Origin: Reticulascus tulasneorum
Taxonomy: Eukaryota > Ascomycota > Sordariomycetes > Glomerellales > Reticulascaceae
Direction of reading: 5' to 3'
Length of the DNA: 64,000 nt
NCBI GenBank assembly: GCA_001557505.1
Contig: LSAX01000004.1
Span: forward strand, 2,232,001 to 2,296,000
The position numbers and the translations under genes are program-made. Shown piece by piece: positions 1 to 10,149 of this stretch. Each line of letters opens with the position of its first letter. Position 1 is the stretch's first letter. Below the pieces are notes generated by a model, which worked only from the letters and a program-made list of their open reading frames with translations, was not told the DNA's origin and ran no database searches.

Positions 1-2200
1 TTGCCTAGCCTGCGGTCGCTGTTTGTTAGTGGGCGGGTCGCAGCGCAGGAGAGCCTGGTCCCGGACCTGTCTATCAGGAGAAGCTAAGAGCCGCGCTTGA
101 ATCAACAGCTTGCATGGGGTAGCAGGCTAGCGAATTCCTAGTGCACATCGTGCAACACCGATAACAAAGGCCAGATGAAGGCCACGGCGCGTGGGTGGGC
201 GGAAGCTCCCTCCTGGACAACTTAACAACCAAGGAACGATGTTTCTCGACGAGGATATTCGCTTGCTGATCCGGAACTGCGGGTGCCGACGTTTATTGAA
301 AGGCGTGCTGTGGGCGTCCTGTGGCTTCGGGAGGCTCGTACGATATGCAAGACCCCGAATAAACAGTTGCGTCCAGCAGCCAATATCAACTCATTCTCGT
401 CCCTCTACGTGCGGGAAGATCAGCGATTGGGAAAAGCCCAGCGGCGAATGGTGGACGGTCAAGGGGTTGTGACATAGCCTGGACTTCAGCTCATCACCTA
501 CTGAAGCGCGCTGGTTCATGCGTTCCTTTTCCGAGCTATTTAGTGGGACACTGCCGTCCGGTTGGGCCTAGTTTTGCTAGTTGCAGTGCTCAAACGGAAG
601 TGCAAGTTTGTTGTTGGTCGGAATATATCCACTTGGGGGCAGGGGGTTCACACGTCAAGCCAGGTAGTTGATCCTGGCAAGCGCCGCCGTGCGGTTTTTT
701 TCGGGGCTAGACCGGCTCGCGAGACTGTACCTTTTCCAGCGGGAAAAGTAGCGGTACATCCGTGATGGATTCGACGCTAGTAGATCTTTTCCACAGTGCG
801 TCCAGTCTTTTTCAGGTTTCTTCTTTTCTGAGTGAGCCGGTAGCTGCCACGATGCAGGGGGAGATTGAAATGGGTGGGGCGCCACCAAGCCTTCGGGACT
901 TTGAGATTGCTGGGCGATCTCGTAGGGCTTTTGTCAGGTCCTCCCCAGGGCTTCTCCCAAGGGCCACTCCCAACTTGGAAGGGCCCTCTCCCCGCTGCAG
1001 GAGCCTGGCTCACTCACTGCCCGAGTAAGGTATGCCTCCCCAAGAACCCACCGAAAACTCGTGTAGGCAGCGGAGTCCCGCTCTCAGCTACCTGCTGTAC
1101 CTACCTAATCTGTAGCGCACCTGGGCACTGTACGACAGAACCAAGATGATGGATGGAGTGGGCAGTCCCTATCCACATGAACGATGATCATTTGCCCTGT
1201 GCTTTCTAAGGTATCCAACAACCCCCACCACCCACGTCGGTGCTCGAACCCGTGTTCCGCACCCCTGATGCTCGCCCGTCAGGATGGCACAGCTCATGTC
1301 ACCATATGGTCCTTTCATGCAAGATAGTATAGATTGCTACGTAGAAACTATTTACAACTCGTCCGAACCCGACACCGCTATCAGGGACCCACCGGTATCC
1401 CAGTCAGCGATTGTCGACCTCCCGCCGTCATTCATACGGCCGAGAGTTGAGAGGAATCCAAAGTTGGCAGAATGGACCTGGACTTCTGTGAAAGAAGTTG
1501 GCAGAGCCTCGTTCCTCCGCGCGGTGTCGTCCCATTCTCAGTTTGATCTCCCCGTGGGATGTTGCACCAGCAACTGTCGCTCTCAACACGAGTCAGAGGC
1601 CTTATCAATGACAGGTATGTAGAGAAGTTGATGTGTAGCCAAGATGAATTCACATGTGAAAGCATGCTTAGTTGGATATTCCGAGCGTGCTGCTTCTTGT
1701 GAAGCCGACGGTTGGCATACATCCTGGCTAGGGCCTAGGTAGTAAAACTCAGTGCTCTCACTGTAGCAGTGCACCCGAACCATCCTTCCAACGTCCGCGG
1801 TACTACGCAGCAAACATCCAGATAGCGTGGGAACCATTCCTCCTCAGTGGTCCCAAGGTGGCTTCATTGTTAGCTGCCGTTGTTCTTGGGGCCAAAACCC
1901 TGCCAACGTCATCGGGGTCTGTCACAGCGAGATCACTTCGATAGACTGCGAGATTTGGTCTATCACCAGGGTCAAAATCGGGGTAGTTTGAGAAAATTAG
2001 TCTATTATTCTAAGCCCCCAATGTTCCTACACAAGAAATCCAGAGCTAGCCCTGCGTGTTGCTGTTCCCGAAACCCCCATCCCGTGCTGTCTATAATCAG
2101 TCCAAGCACTCGATCAAGAAACGAGTGCGATTCTAAAAACTGGTCGACCTATGCTCCAAACACCCAATTTGCGCCAGCAGAGAGCATTGATGAAAATTGT
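1..2200. other. Gene-poor region at left edge
   Basis: I find no reading frame here that resembles a known protein or that extends across plausible introns. The open frames are short, overlap on both strands and have no recognisable domain. The sequence is mixed in composition with no low-complexity tract of note. It may hold the downstream flank of the GH16 gene and part of a gene lying outside the window. Confidence 0.5.
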
Positions 2201-3817
2201 TTACAGCTCGGTGCTACCACCGCATTCACCAGTTCGCCACATCTTCACCGACTTGACAGTCATGCCGCGCTGATCCCCCTCGCCCCAAGTAGGCAGCCAC
2301 TCATTGGCAGCAGACCAGAAGGTCCATTGGGCGTTGGTTGCAGAATCAATCCACGGCTTGTCGCCCTTGTTGTCCCTAAACCGGTCCATGTCAGTGAGGA
2401 GTTACGGTACGAAAGATCGTGCCAACTTACAAGAACCATCCGTTCTTCGCGCCAACAGCAACGTTGAGAATCAAGTAGAACTCTTGGTCAAACGGCGCAT
2501 TGCCCGTAGTAGACGCCGACCCGGCCCACGGGTTGTCGAGAAGGGTGGAGTTCTCGTTCATCTTGGCAAACTCGCCCAGCTCCCACAGGTCTTTCTTGGC
2601 ATCGAAATCGATGAAGAGAATCTGCATAACCCGGCTGTCGAGATACCAGTAGATGTACTTCTCCGTCCATTCGATAGCGAACGTGTGGAAGCCTTCCGAC
2701 AGGTCTCCACGTCGGATCTTCTTTGCCGCAGTTGTTCTGTAGTAGGCATCAGTTTGTGCTGAGGGACCCCAGTGAAGCGTCCCGTAGTAGAGGTTTCTGC
2801 CTCCATCTGGATAATTGAGCCCGTTTCCTCGACTCTCCATTATGTCGATCTCTCCGCTTCGTGGCCAGACACCATAAGCAGAATCCTGGGGCATCATCCC
2901 TTTCGTCAATTAGCGAGTACTTCGCAGGCATGAGTTCACAGGATGACCTACAGATTGCGGGCCAAATCCAATCTCCTCTGGGAAGTTTTGCCACGACTTC
3001 GACTCGACCGTACTTGATACCCTTGGTACCTTTCGTCGTCAATCTTGCAGACCGGACGGGGGGGATCATGGTTCCCTCCTTGGGATCTGACACGATAGAA
3101 CATTCCGAGTCCTTGCTACTAGTGCAGGAGCCATCACCACCATCGCCTTTGGTCAGATTGAGCGTGTAACCATTAAAGAGCTGATCGTTCGTGATGGATG
3201 TCGACTCATTTGTCAAGGTAGGCACAATATGCAGGCCGTCACCATCGACATAGGCGTTTGTCGGGTCAGTTGTGGTCCAGTCAAAAGATCCGGTACCGAA
3301 TCCGTCTATCTGAACAGCATGCGACCAAACACTGGTGTCTAGCGTCTCGAAGTTATCTTCAAAGACCAGGCAGTACTACCAAGGCGTGTCAGCATGCCTC
3401 TGCGCATTGTAGGCTTGCATAGGCCATGTTCCAACTTACAGGTCCTTGTTGGTATGGCTTTACCATGAAGTAGCATACAACACCGGCGAGGATAAGGCCC
3501 AGGATGATGAAGGAGCCAATGATGACATTGTTCCACTTCGTCTTCCGCATGTTAGGGTCGCTGAGCCATGGCTTTTCATACTCTCCCCTCAGTCGATAGC
3601 TCTTAAAGCGATGCTTCGACCGAGTTGCGGGCTGGCCATATGCAGAGCTGCCATCGTCAAACGACTGCCGGGGAGTGGCTTCTGTCCATTGCGAGGATGA
3701 ATGCGCCTGCTGCTGCTGCTGTTGCTGCTGCTGTTGTTGTTGAGAGTGTTGCTGTTGGTTGACCGTCCGCAGAGGGCTTGGCGAGTAGGCCGAGCTGTAT
3801 TCGGCTCGATCGTTCAT
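2201..3817 (-). CDS. GH16 beta-glucanase-like type II membrane protein
   Basis: Predicted 481-residue glycoside hydrolase family 16 protein, four exons: 3817-3440, 3375-2952, 2899-2431, 2375-2201. All three introns (52-64 nt) keep the frame; the 52-nt intron rejoins a WPAI-W-MMP stretch typical of the family. Residues 1-96 are a polar tail with a poly-Gln run (26-37), residues 97-119 form one hydrophobic helix, and the GH16 domain follows. The catalytic motif GEIDIMES places nucleophile and acid/base at Glu284 and Glu289. The topology suggests a cytoplasmic tail and a lumenal or wall-facing catalytic domain, as in Kre6/Skn1 proteins, although the domain looks more like endo-1,3-beta-glucanase types. 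The role is probably cell-wall beta-glucan remodelling (inference). I chose the ATG at 3817; an in-frame ATG at 3928 would add 37 residues. The plus-strand frames here are shadows. Confidence 0.87.
3707..3742 (-). repeat. CAG/CAA trinucleotide run encoding poly-Gln
   Basis: Twelve consecutive Gln codons, mixed CAG and CAA, in the cytoplasmic tail of the GH16 protein (residues 26-37), with more Gln just upstream. Mixed codons make it less slippage-prone than a pure CAG tract, but length polymorphism between strains is likely. Confidence 0.85.
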
Positions 3818-6161
3818 GGTGTAAACTTGCGTCAACAGATTCTCTGGTCGGCGGTTTGGTGGACTAGCAAGAGTGCAAGTTCTCGAAGCAGAGAAAGAGA
3901 GACCTTGCAACACAGAACAAGAAGACAAATTCCAAGCCTGAGGTTTTCGGGTCTTGCAAATCGGCAGTATGAGCCGTGCGTGGGGGTTATGGGGTCTCAG
4001 ACGAGCTACGCTTGAGAAACGACGGGTTCAGTACTGGCACAGACAACGCCTGATGGATGACAGGTGATACTCCGAGAAACATGCACAACGTGGCTAATGA
4101 CTGAGTTGGATTGTCGACAGCGAGAAATCCCCTTTCCGATTTGTAAGAGATATGGGAAAGATGGCAAACTTGCTAAAGGGGTGAATCTGGCCGTCGCAAG
4201 CACAACGAGCTACCTCTCCCTGGAAATCGCTAGACCTACTGATGGCGCCGACCCTGAGCTACGGTCATTTCCGGGGATGGAGTCAAGGATGTCATAGACC
4301 AGGTGTGACTACTACTTAGTAGGAGGCCAATCGCCTGCTGAATCATGCCCTACATGCACAACAGGCTCGGGATGTGGTCAATGCAGGTACGCTCCGCTCT
4401 CAGCTACTCCGTACCAAGTTTGTTCCCTGGTTTTGCTACTATTGATCTGGACCGGGCTATCGCCAGGGTGGCCTAGCTCGGTAGTTAGTCCCACTTATTC
4501 CCGACGCATGCAAAATGTACACTCGCGCTAAGTTGACCGACCCCTGGCATGAGTCGCGACGTTTTGCGACCATTGTGATAACTGACCTGGGGCGGTGGAT
4601 GGCTGAGGATCTGATCTGGGCCAAGAAAACATGGCACCTGCTGCCTTTCTCCGATACAAGCTGACCTCGCCGCCAAGGGCCACCGACTTGGTCCGTCTAA
4701 GTCCGCTTCTGTAGGCCTCAAAGGGTCCCATATCCGCCTTCTGCTGGATGCCTACCATAGTAAAGGGGTTCGAATGCCAAATCCGCATATGGAATTAGCC
4801 TGCCCCTCCTCCCATCATCTCAGAGATGTATCACGATGGATCAGGGTAGGCTAATGCAGGTACAGCGCTGGATGACTCGAAAAGTGCTCGGGGAAAAAAA
4901 AAATAGAACACCGTTCGGAATCAAACCGGTTCAAAGAGCACAGTAAGTTGCACTGTCGACGTTGCGACTGGACGAAGGAGGGGGTAAAGATAGAAACGCC
5001 ATGCAGCCGGGATCCCCTGAGCAATCCAAACATCTCAGTACGCGAAGGCTGAAAGTGCAGGGGCCGCACAGTAGACCTGGCACTGTACGGAGCATTCCGT
5101 CATATCCTTGGCTTCTTAACTCAACTTCACAACATGGTCGCTGTCGACACCCATATTGGATGCTGTCTCTGGTGATCGTGGCGGTACGCTCCTTCCCTAG
5201 CCTTGCTTTTCGGGACTTACGTACGCACGTGTGTTACGATCAGACTTTGTGCCTGTCTCAGGCATGGGAACCGCAGGTGAGTGAGTCCCTTTTTCTCCTG
5301 TCCAAGCCCCATCGGGCAATGGCCTGACCGCTTTGTAGGCGATTCGCCATGTGTATGTCTTGGATAGACACCAATGCCACGGGCCAGAATGCAACAGGCG
5401 CTTCACACCGTCGCCATGGTTGGCCTGATGTTGTTGACATCCGAAGAATCGGATGATTTGCTTCAATAGCTCCGCCCCGTGTCTTAGCTCTTACCGAGCC
5501 ATGAACTCGCGTGGCTACAGCCTGGGCGGAGGTGTTGAGGCACCTGCAACACAGCAAGACGCTATAGTTCTTTTTGGCGTGAACAGCTTTTCATCTCATT
5601 TCCGGCAAGCTTAGGTCAGAGATGCAGCCTCCAGGGTTAGCACATCGTCCCAGCGCTTCCGCTCCTCGTACCGCCCTTGTGGGCTAACCCACAGCCACCG
5701 CTTCTCGTCGCCTCCTTTGTATTGCCTAGTTCAGCTCGATGGGGCTCCTGAACTCCGGCAGGCTATGCCATTCTGGCGAGTATTGTCTCATTTCGGCTTG
5801 CCAATAGATCATGTTAGGAGATGGACTATGCCTTTGGGCCAGCTTCCCACGCGTACGGCCTTACCGTACCACGGATCTGAGCGCTATTTCGGGTGCTTTG
5901 TTTTTTTCTCAAAGTCGTGGAGAAAGTGGATGGCCTAGACCAGGTGGCCGGGTAATTGTGCTTGTATGGCATGGACTCACGATTTCACATCAACAGAGTC
6001 AAGGCTGTCTTGGGTCGGGGGATATAATAATTAGTCTTGGCCACCTGCCTTGAGTTTTTTTTTAATTCCTCACCCAACCACTCAGGCTCATCTGCTCTTC
6101 ACTTTTCTGCTCATTGTCACTCGTTCCCAGTCACTCGCTACATAGTTATACTCACTTCATC
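3818..6161. other. Long intergenic region between GH16 and secreted-protein genes
   Basis: About 2.3 kb between two divergent genes, so it should carry both promoters. I see no supportable coding sequence; open frames are short and without domain resemblance. A poly-A run lies near 4897 and a TATA-like element close to the right-hand gene. Confidence 0.5.
6023..6030 (+). promoter_or_regulatory. TATA-like element upstream of secreted-protein gene
   Basis: TATAATAA lies 139 bp before the ATG at 6162 and is followed by a pyrimidine-rich stretch (about 6055-6125), a common arrangement for strongly expressed fungal genes. Assigned by position and motif only. Confidence 0.4.
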
Positions 6162-7316
6162 ATGAAGGCATTCATTGGACTTTCCCTCCTCTGTGGGTTG
6201 GCACTTGCCTCCCCCGTCGAGAGGAGACAGGAGCTCGACCTGGAAGGTTATGAGGCCGCAATTGCTGCCGCCCCCACTGTTGTCGTTCCCGTCGGCGACG
6301 AGGCTCCGGAGGAGTCCACGGCGTATGATGCCGATAAGGTCGCCGCCGTTGTCAATGCCCAGGTCACCGATGCCCCGGACGCGCAAGTGACTGAGGGCGC
6401 CCAGGATGTTGTCATTGTCGACGAGATTGTCAAGCGCGCCGTCTGCACCACCAGAACATTCAACGGCCCCCAGGTCACCGTCCCTACCGACTCCCCCGAG
6501 GCATTCAAGGCATACCAGCCATTTGCCGACGCCGCAGTCAACGCTGCCAAAGCCGCCAACGTACCAGCCGGCTATGCCGTCGTTCCTGGATACGTCAACC
6601 TTAAGGCGTCTGCCAACAGCGGCCACTACCTGACCTACGTCTCCTCCAAGCTGGACAGCTATGACACCCACCAGTGCGCACAGATCTGCACTGACATGGC
6701 TGGCTGCGTCTCATTCACCATCTTCTATACCCGCGTTCCCCTCGTCATCAGCTCCACCACCCAGGTCCCGGATTCCGCTATCTGCCCTGCTACTGCCAAC
6801 TCGGCATCCGCTACTCTGATCAAGTGCGCCTTCTACGGTACTCCTGTCAAGGCAACTGAGGCGACCAACGTTGGCCAGTTCCAGGGCAAGTTCTCCGTTG
6901 TCTTTGCCGGTGCCAACGCCTATTCCATGTCGAACGCACCCAGCTTGGATGGTTACGAAGGCCCCGTTTCTTTCGGCAGCGCTGCCATCAACGCTCCTGC
7001 TCCTGTCAACGAGAACGGCTACCTCCGATCCCAGACTTTCGGCATGAACGTTCCCTTCGACCCCAGCCTTTGCGCTCAGTCTTGCAAGACCCAGACCGAG
7101 TACAACCTCCCCCGCGGCAAGCCAGCTTGCATCTTCTTCGATGCTTATATCCTGTACAAGAACGGTGTCGATGGCATCTTCACCTGCGCCTACTACAGCA
7201 CCGCGTATGGCGGCTCTTATGCCAAGAACGTTGGCCAGAAGAACAACCAGGGTGACAAGTGGACCATCGGCAGCAGCTACGGCTACTATGTCGAGGGCAA
7301 CTTCGTCCCCAAATAG
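6162..7316 (+). CDS. Secreted cysteine-rich prepro-protein with two PAN/apple-like modules
   Basis: Intronless, 384 residues. Residues 1-17 form a clear signal peptide, followed by dibasic Arg21-Arg22. Residues 23-90 are acidic, Ala/Val-rich and lack cysteine, and end at Lys91-Arg92, a Kex2-type site, so the mature chain probably starts at Ala93. The mature part has two related segments with paired cysteines, around the motifs HQCAQICTDMAGC and SLCAQSC, each followed by an aromatic-rich stretch resembling PAN/apple-type modules of ascomycete secreted proteins. The function is unknown; carbohydrate or protein binding at the surface is inference. An in-frame ATG at 6114 would put 16 polar residues ahead of the signal peptide, so I chose 6162. 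The gene stands alone between two long intergenic regions. Confidence 0.85.
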   Translation: MKAFIGLSLLCGLALASPVERRQELDLEGYEAAIAAAPTVVVPVGDEAPEESTAYDADKVAAVVNAQVTDAPDAQVTEGAQDVVIVDEIVKRAVCTTRTFNGPQVTVPTDSPEAFKAYQPFADAAVNAAKAANVPAGYAVVPGYVNLKASANSGHYLTYVSSKLDSYDTHQCAQICTDMAGCVSFTIFYTRVPLVISSTTQVPDSAICPATANSASATLIKCAFYGTPVKATEATNVGQFQGKFSVVFAGANAYSMSNAPSLDGYEGPVSFGSAAINAPAPVNENGYLRSQTFGMNVPFDPSLCAQSCKTQTEYNLPRGKPACIFFDAYILYKNGVDGIFTCAYYSTAYGGSYAKNVGQKNNQGDKWTIGSSYGYYVEGNFVPK

Positions 7317-10149
7317 ACGGTCACTCCACTTTAGCTCCTCGATGCAAGGGTTTCCTGTCCTTCTGTTTATGATAATGTCTAGTGGTCCTGTTCTTGGCTT
7401 TCCTCTTCTTTGGTTTTATATACATGGGAGTACACGATAGAGCTGCGTTGGCTGGATAGAATGTAGGGACAGCGTTGCAAGACCTAATAATAATACAACC
7501 AAGTGTCAGGATATTCCTAATTGACTTCCAATTGCAAACCATGTTTCTCGTGCTCTGAGTCCATGAATGACAGGCATTTCTTACACCTTAGTATCAGAAT
7601 CTATCTTCATTGCCTTCCAATTGCAACCCATCATTCTTTTGATCAAAGGCTTTGAATGACCGTTATTTCTTGCGAGTTCATGGGATGTAATTAAGCACGA
7701 CAGTTGGGCAATTCTGGTAGTCCATAGCCACCATTCCAATATTTCCAACCGGTGGCCATTGTGGTGGAATTTGTACAGTTTCATCTGTTAAACATCGAGA
7801 ACTCACGGCTCTGGCGTGCGGTGAGGATATATTGCAAAGAGAAGTCCTCGGATTTCACGTGTTACCAAGGTGTGGTTAAATCTTGATATTCAGATACAGA
7901 AACCCCGTTGGAGTTCTAGACCAGATCATCGTCTCTATTGCTGTGTTGGGCTAAAGGCGCGACGATCTCTGTCCCAGTGTTTTGGGCATGCTAAGCCGGG
8001 AATCTGGGCTCTGGCAGCATCTGGTCCAGGATTTACTTGCGTATGCCCTGTGTCTTGCATTACCCAGACACATGTTACCTTGGCTTGCATCCTTAGTCTG
8101 GCACCCAGATCTACCGTACGGGGAGTAAAACAATCGAGTTCTCCAACATGTGACTAAGTACGCGTGTTGTACGCAAGCAACATAATCTCCCATTTGTTTT
8201 CCTTGCTCCTGCGCGCCTTCGCCAATGCAGGTGTTCATTCAGCAGAGGAGCTGCCAGGCCTGTGGGCAGACGAGAAGATACGTACTGGGACGGGATGGGT
8301 TGCGCGGCCCACGAGGCATTAATCTTTGGTACCGCAGAGATCATGTTCCAGAGATACAGCCCCTACTAGTGGTTGATCGGGCCAGCAGAGCGAGCATACG
8401 ACCCTGCAATCCACCATGCACTGTCGGGCTCTATACGGGAGGGAGGGGAGTATAGGGGCCACGTCAGGGACTCCTTCAGAAGGGGAATAGTATAGAAGTG
8501 ATGGTGAAAGCCTGTGGCGATGCAGGATGCGTCCTTTCGACTCTCATTGGAACAACTACGAGCAAATTAAAGTTCCTTCCGTGTGGGATAATGGCGCGGA
8601 AGGCTTTTCAGGCACCAGAAACGCCCCTAAAACAGAATGGGCTCCTGGTCGTTGCCCGTGGCTTTCTCGGCTCCACTCGCGATAGTAGGCATAGCCCAAA
8701 AAGGAAACATTTTGTGTTGAAACTAATCCTAAATGACCATTACGGTCGTGTCCCTGGATTGTGTGGATGGGTACGTACTTGGGGGTACAGAATCGGGTTG
8801 GGGACCGGGGTGCTGTGGTGGAGGGCGGCGGCGGCTTTTGGCTTCCCGCCCAGAGAGTCAGTCAAAGCACCGGCCCATGAGATGGTGGTGATGGCTTTTG
8901 CCGTTTAATTATCGCACAGTACGGTCGGGTCGGGGGGGGGCGTATGGGAAGACAATGGGAGGAAGGGGTGTGGAGGATCCACGTGCTGGGATGGAGGTCA
9001 ATCCAGAAAAAATTCGAACTCGTGCAGGGGCCACCCCCTGTAAGGTCCCAATGAGCCTCATGTTGTAGACAATCCCGTACAGGTACTTCAGGGACGAAAA
9101 CAACTGCTGGCGGCGTGATTCAGGTCACACCCCTCCCCCGGCCGAGTGTCTCGATACGGACCCCACCTTTATTCCCCTGCAGTTTTTTTTCATGGCTGAG
9201 AGCTAACTTCAACTCCCATCCTTCCTTCTTCCGGCCAAGCTCTGAGTCCTTCCACGCGCCGGCTCCCTGATCGGATCCAAGCGTGCGGTAATAGGCCCGG
9301 TCCTGGTTTTGCACCATGTTCTGTAGCGAGACGCTCAGCGACCAAACTATCGAAAAAGGACGGCTCTGGATACCCACTTAGACGAGCCATGCCCCCATGG
9401 CTCGTGCATTACCATGCTAGTTGGCTCATCTTGTACGCTTGACGTCTATCGCCTGATCTTGGGACCGCCACATTGCCTCCGACGAGCTGAACTTCTTTCA
9501 CAACACATCCCTGACTCGTCAAACCGCGTCAGTACTCCGGCGATAGTGCCCTTGGTCCTGTAGTTCGCCGTCTCTCCCCCTTTCAGGCCCCGTCAGGGGG
9601 AAGCGGGAGGCCGGCAATATCTGTCACTTCCAGAGAGGGCAAGCACCAAGATCGCCCGACATGCTAGTGTGCCCCTTTGGTGGCTGCTGGCTACTGAGTT
9701 AGCGCTATTGAGTCTTTCAGGTCGACAATGTTTCCAAGACATGCCGAGAGATGCGTGTCGTGCAACTTGCTGCGCCATCAGCCAGGCCACGCCAATCTGC
9801 ACCTCCCGGATATGCCATGCCTAGCCTTGCCCACAGGGCTTATGTGAAGGTAGTTGTGTTGTTTGTAGGTGATAGAGACTCTCATTTGCATCTGGCCACG
9901 CCGCTCTAGACTAGCGGATGACTAACACACGCTCTTTTGATCTTCGCTCGTTCCTTGTATCCCGTCTCGTCGCCCTCTGATCTTCTTTCTGTATACCTTC
10001 ATTTGTTTTGCTCTCTCTGTCTTTTCTCCCAAGTCAGATTGTGCGTCCTTTCGTTCCCGCTGTTTAACAGCAAGTCCTTCTTTTGAAACATCCGAGCCGT
10101 ATCGGTTCAGTCACTCTTTTGTTTTTCTTTCGCTAAATAATATCCCATA
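7317..10149. other. Long intergenic region before the propeller-WSC gene
   Basis: About 2.8 kb with no supportable gene. It contains a degenerate tandem duplication near its left end, a nine-base G run near 8932-8940, and CT-rich sequence (9940-10140) leading into the propeller-WSC gene. A 136-codon frame at 8498-8908 has no recognisable domain. Confidence 0.5.
7521..7671. repeat. Degenerate tandem duplication, period about 88-89 bp
   Basis: The segment starting TTGACTTCCAATTGCAAACC (7521) recurs at 7610 as TTGCCTTCCAATTGCAACCC. The later element TGAATGACAGGCATTTCTTA (7564) recurs at 7652 with four changes. The matched order and near-constant spacing indicate one old local duplication, about 200-300 bp past the stop codon of the secreted-protein gene. 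Confidence 0.7.

Noticed and set aside
3701..4015. Plus-strand frame beginning with a Leu repeat
   Set aside because: It is the antisense of the CAG/CAA tract of the GH16 gene; the Leu run mirrors poly-Gln.
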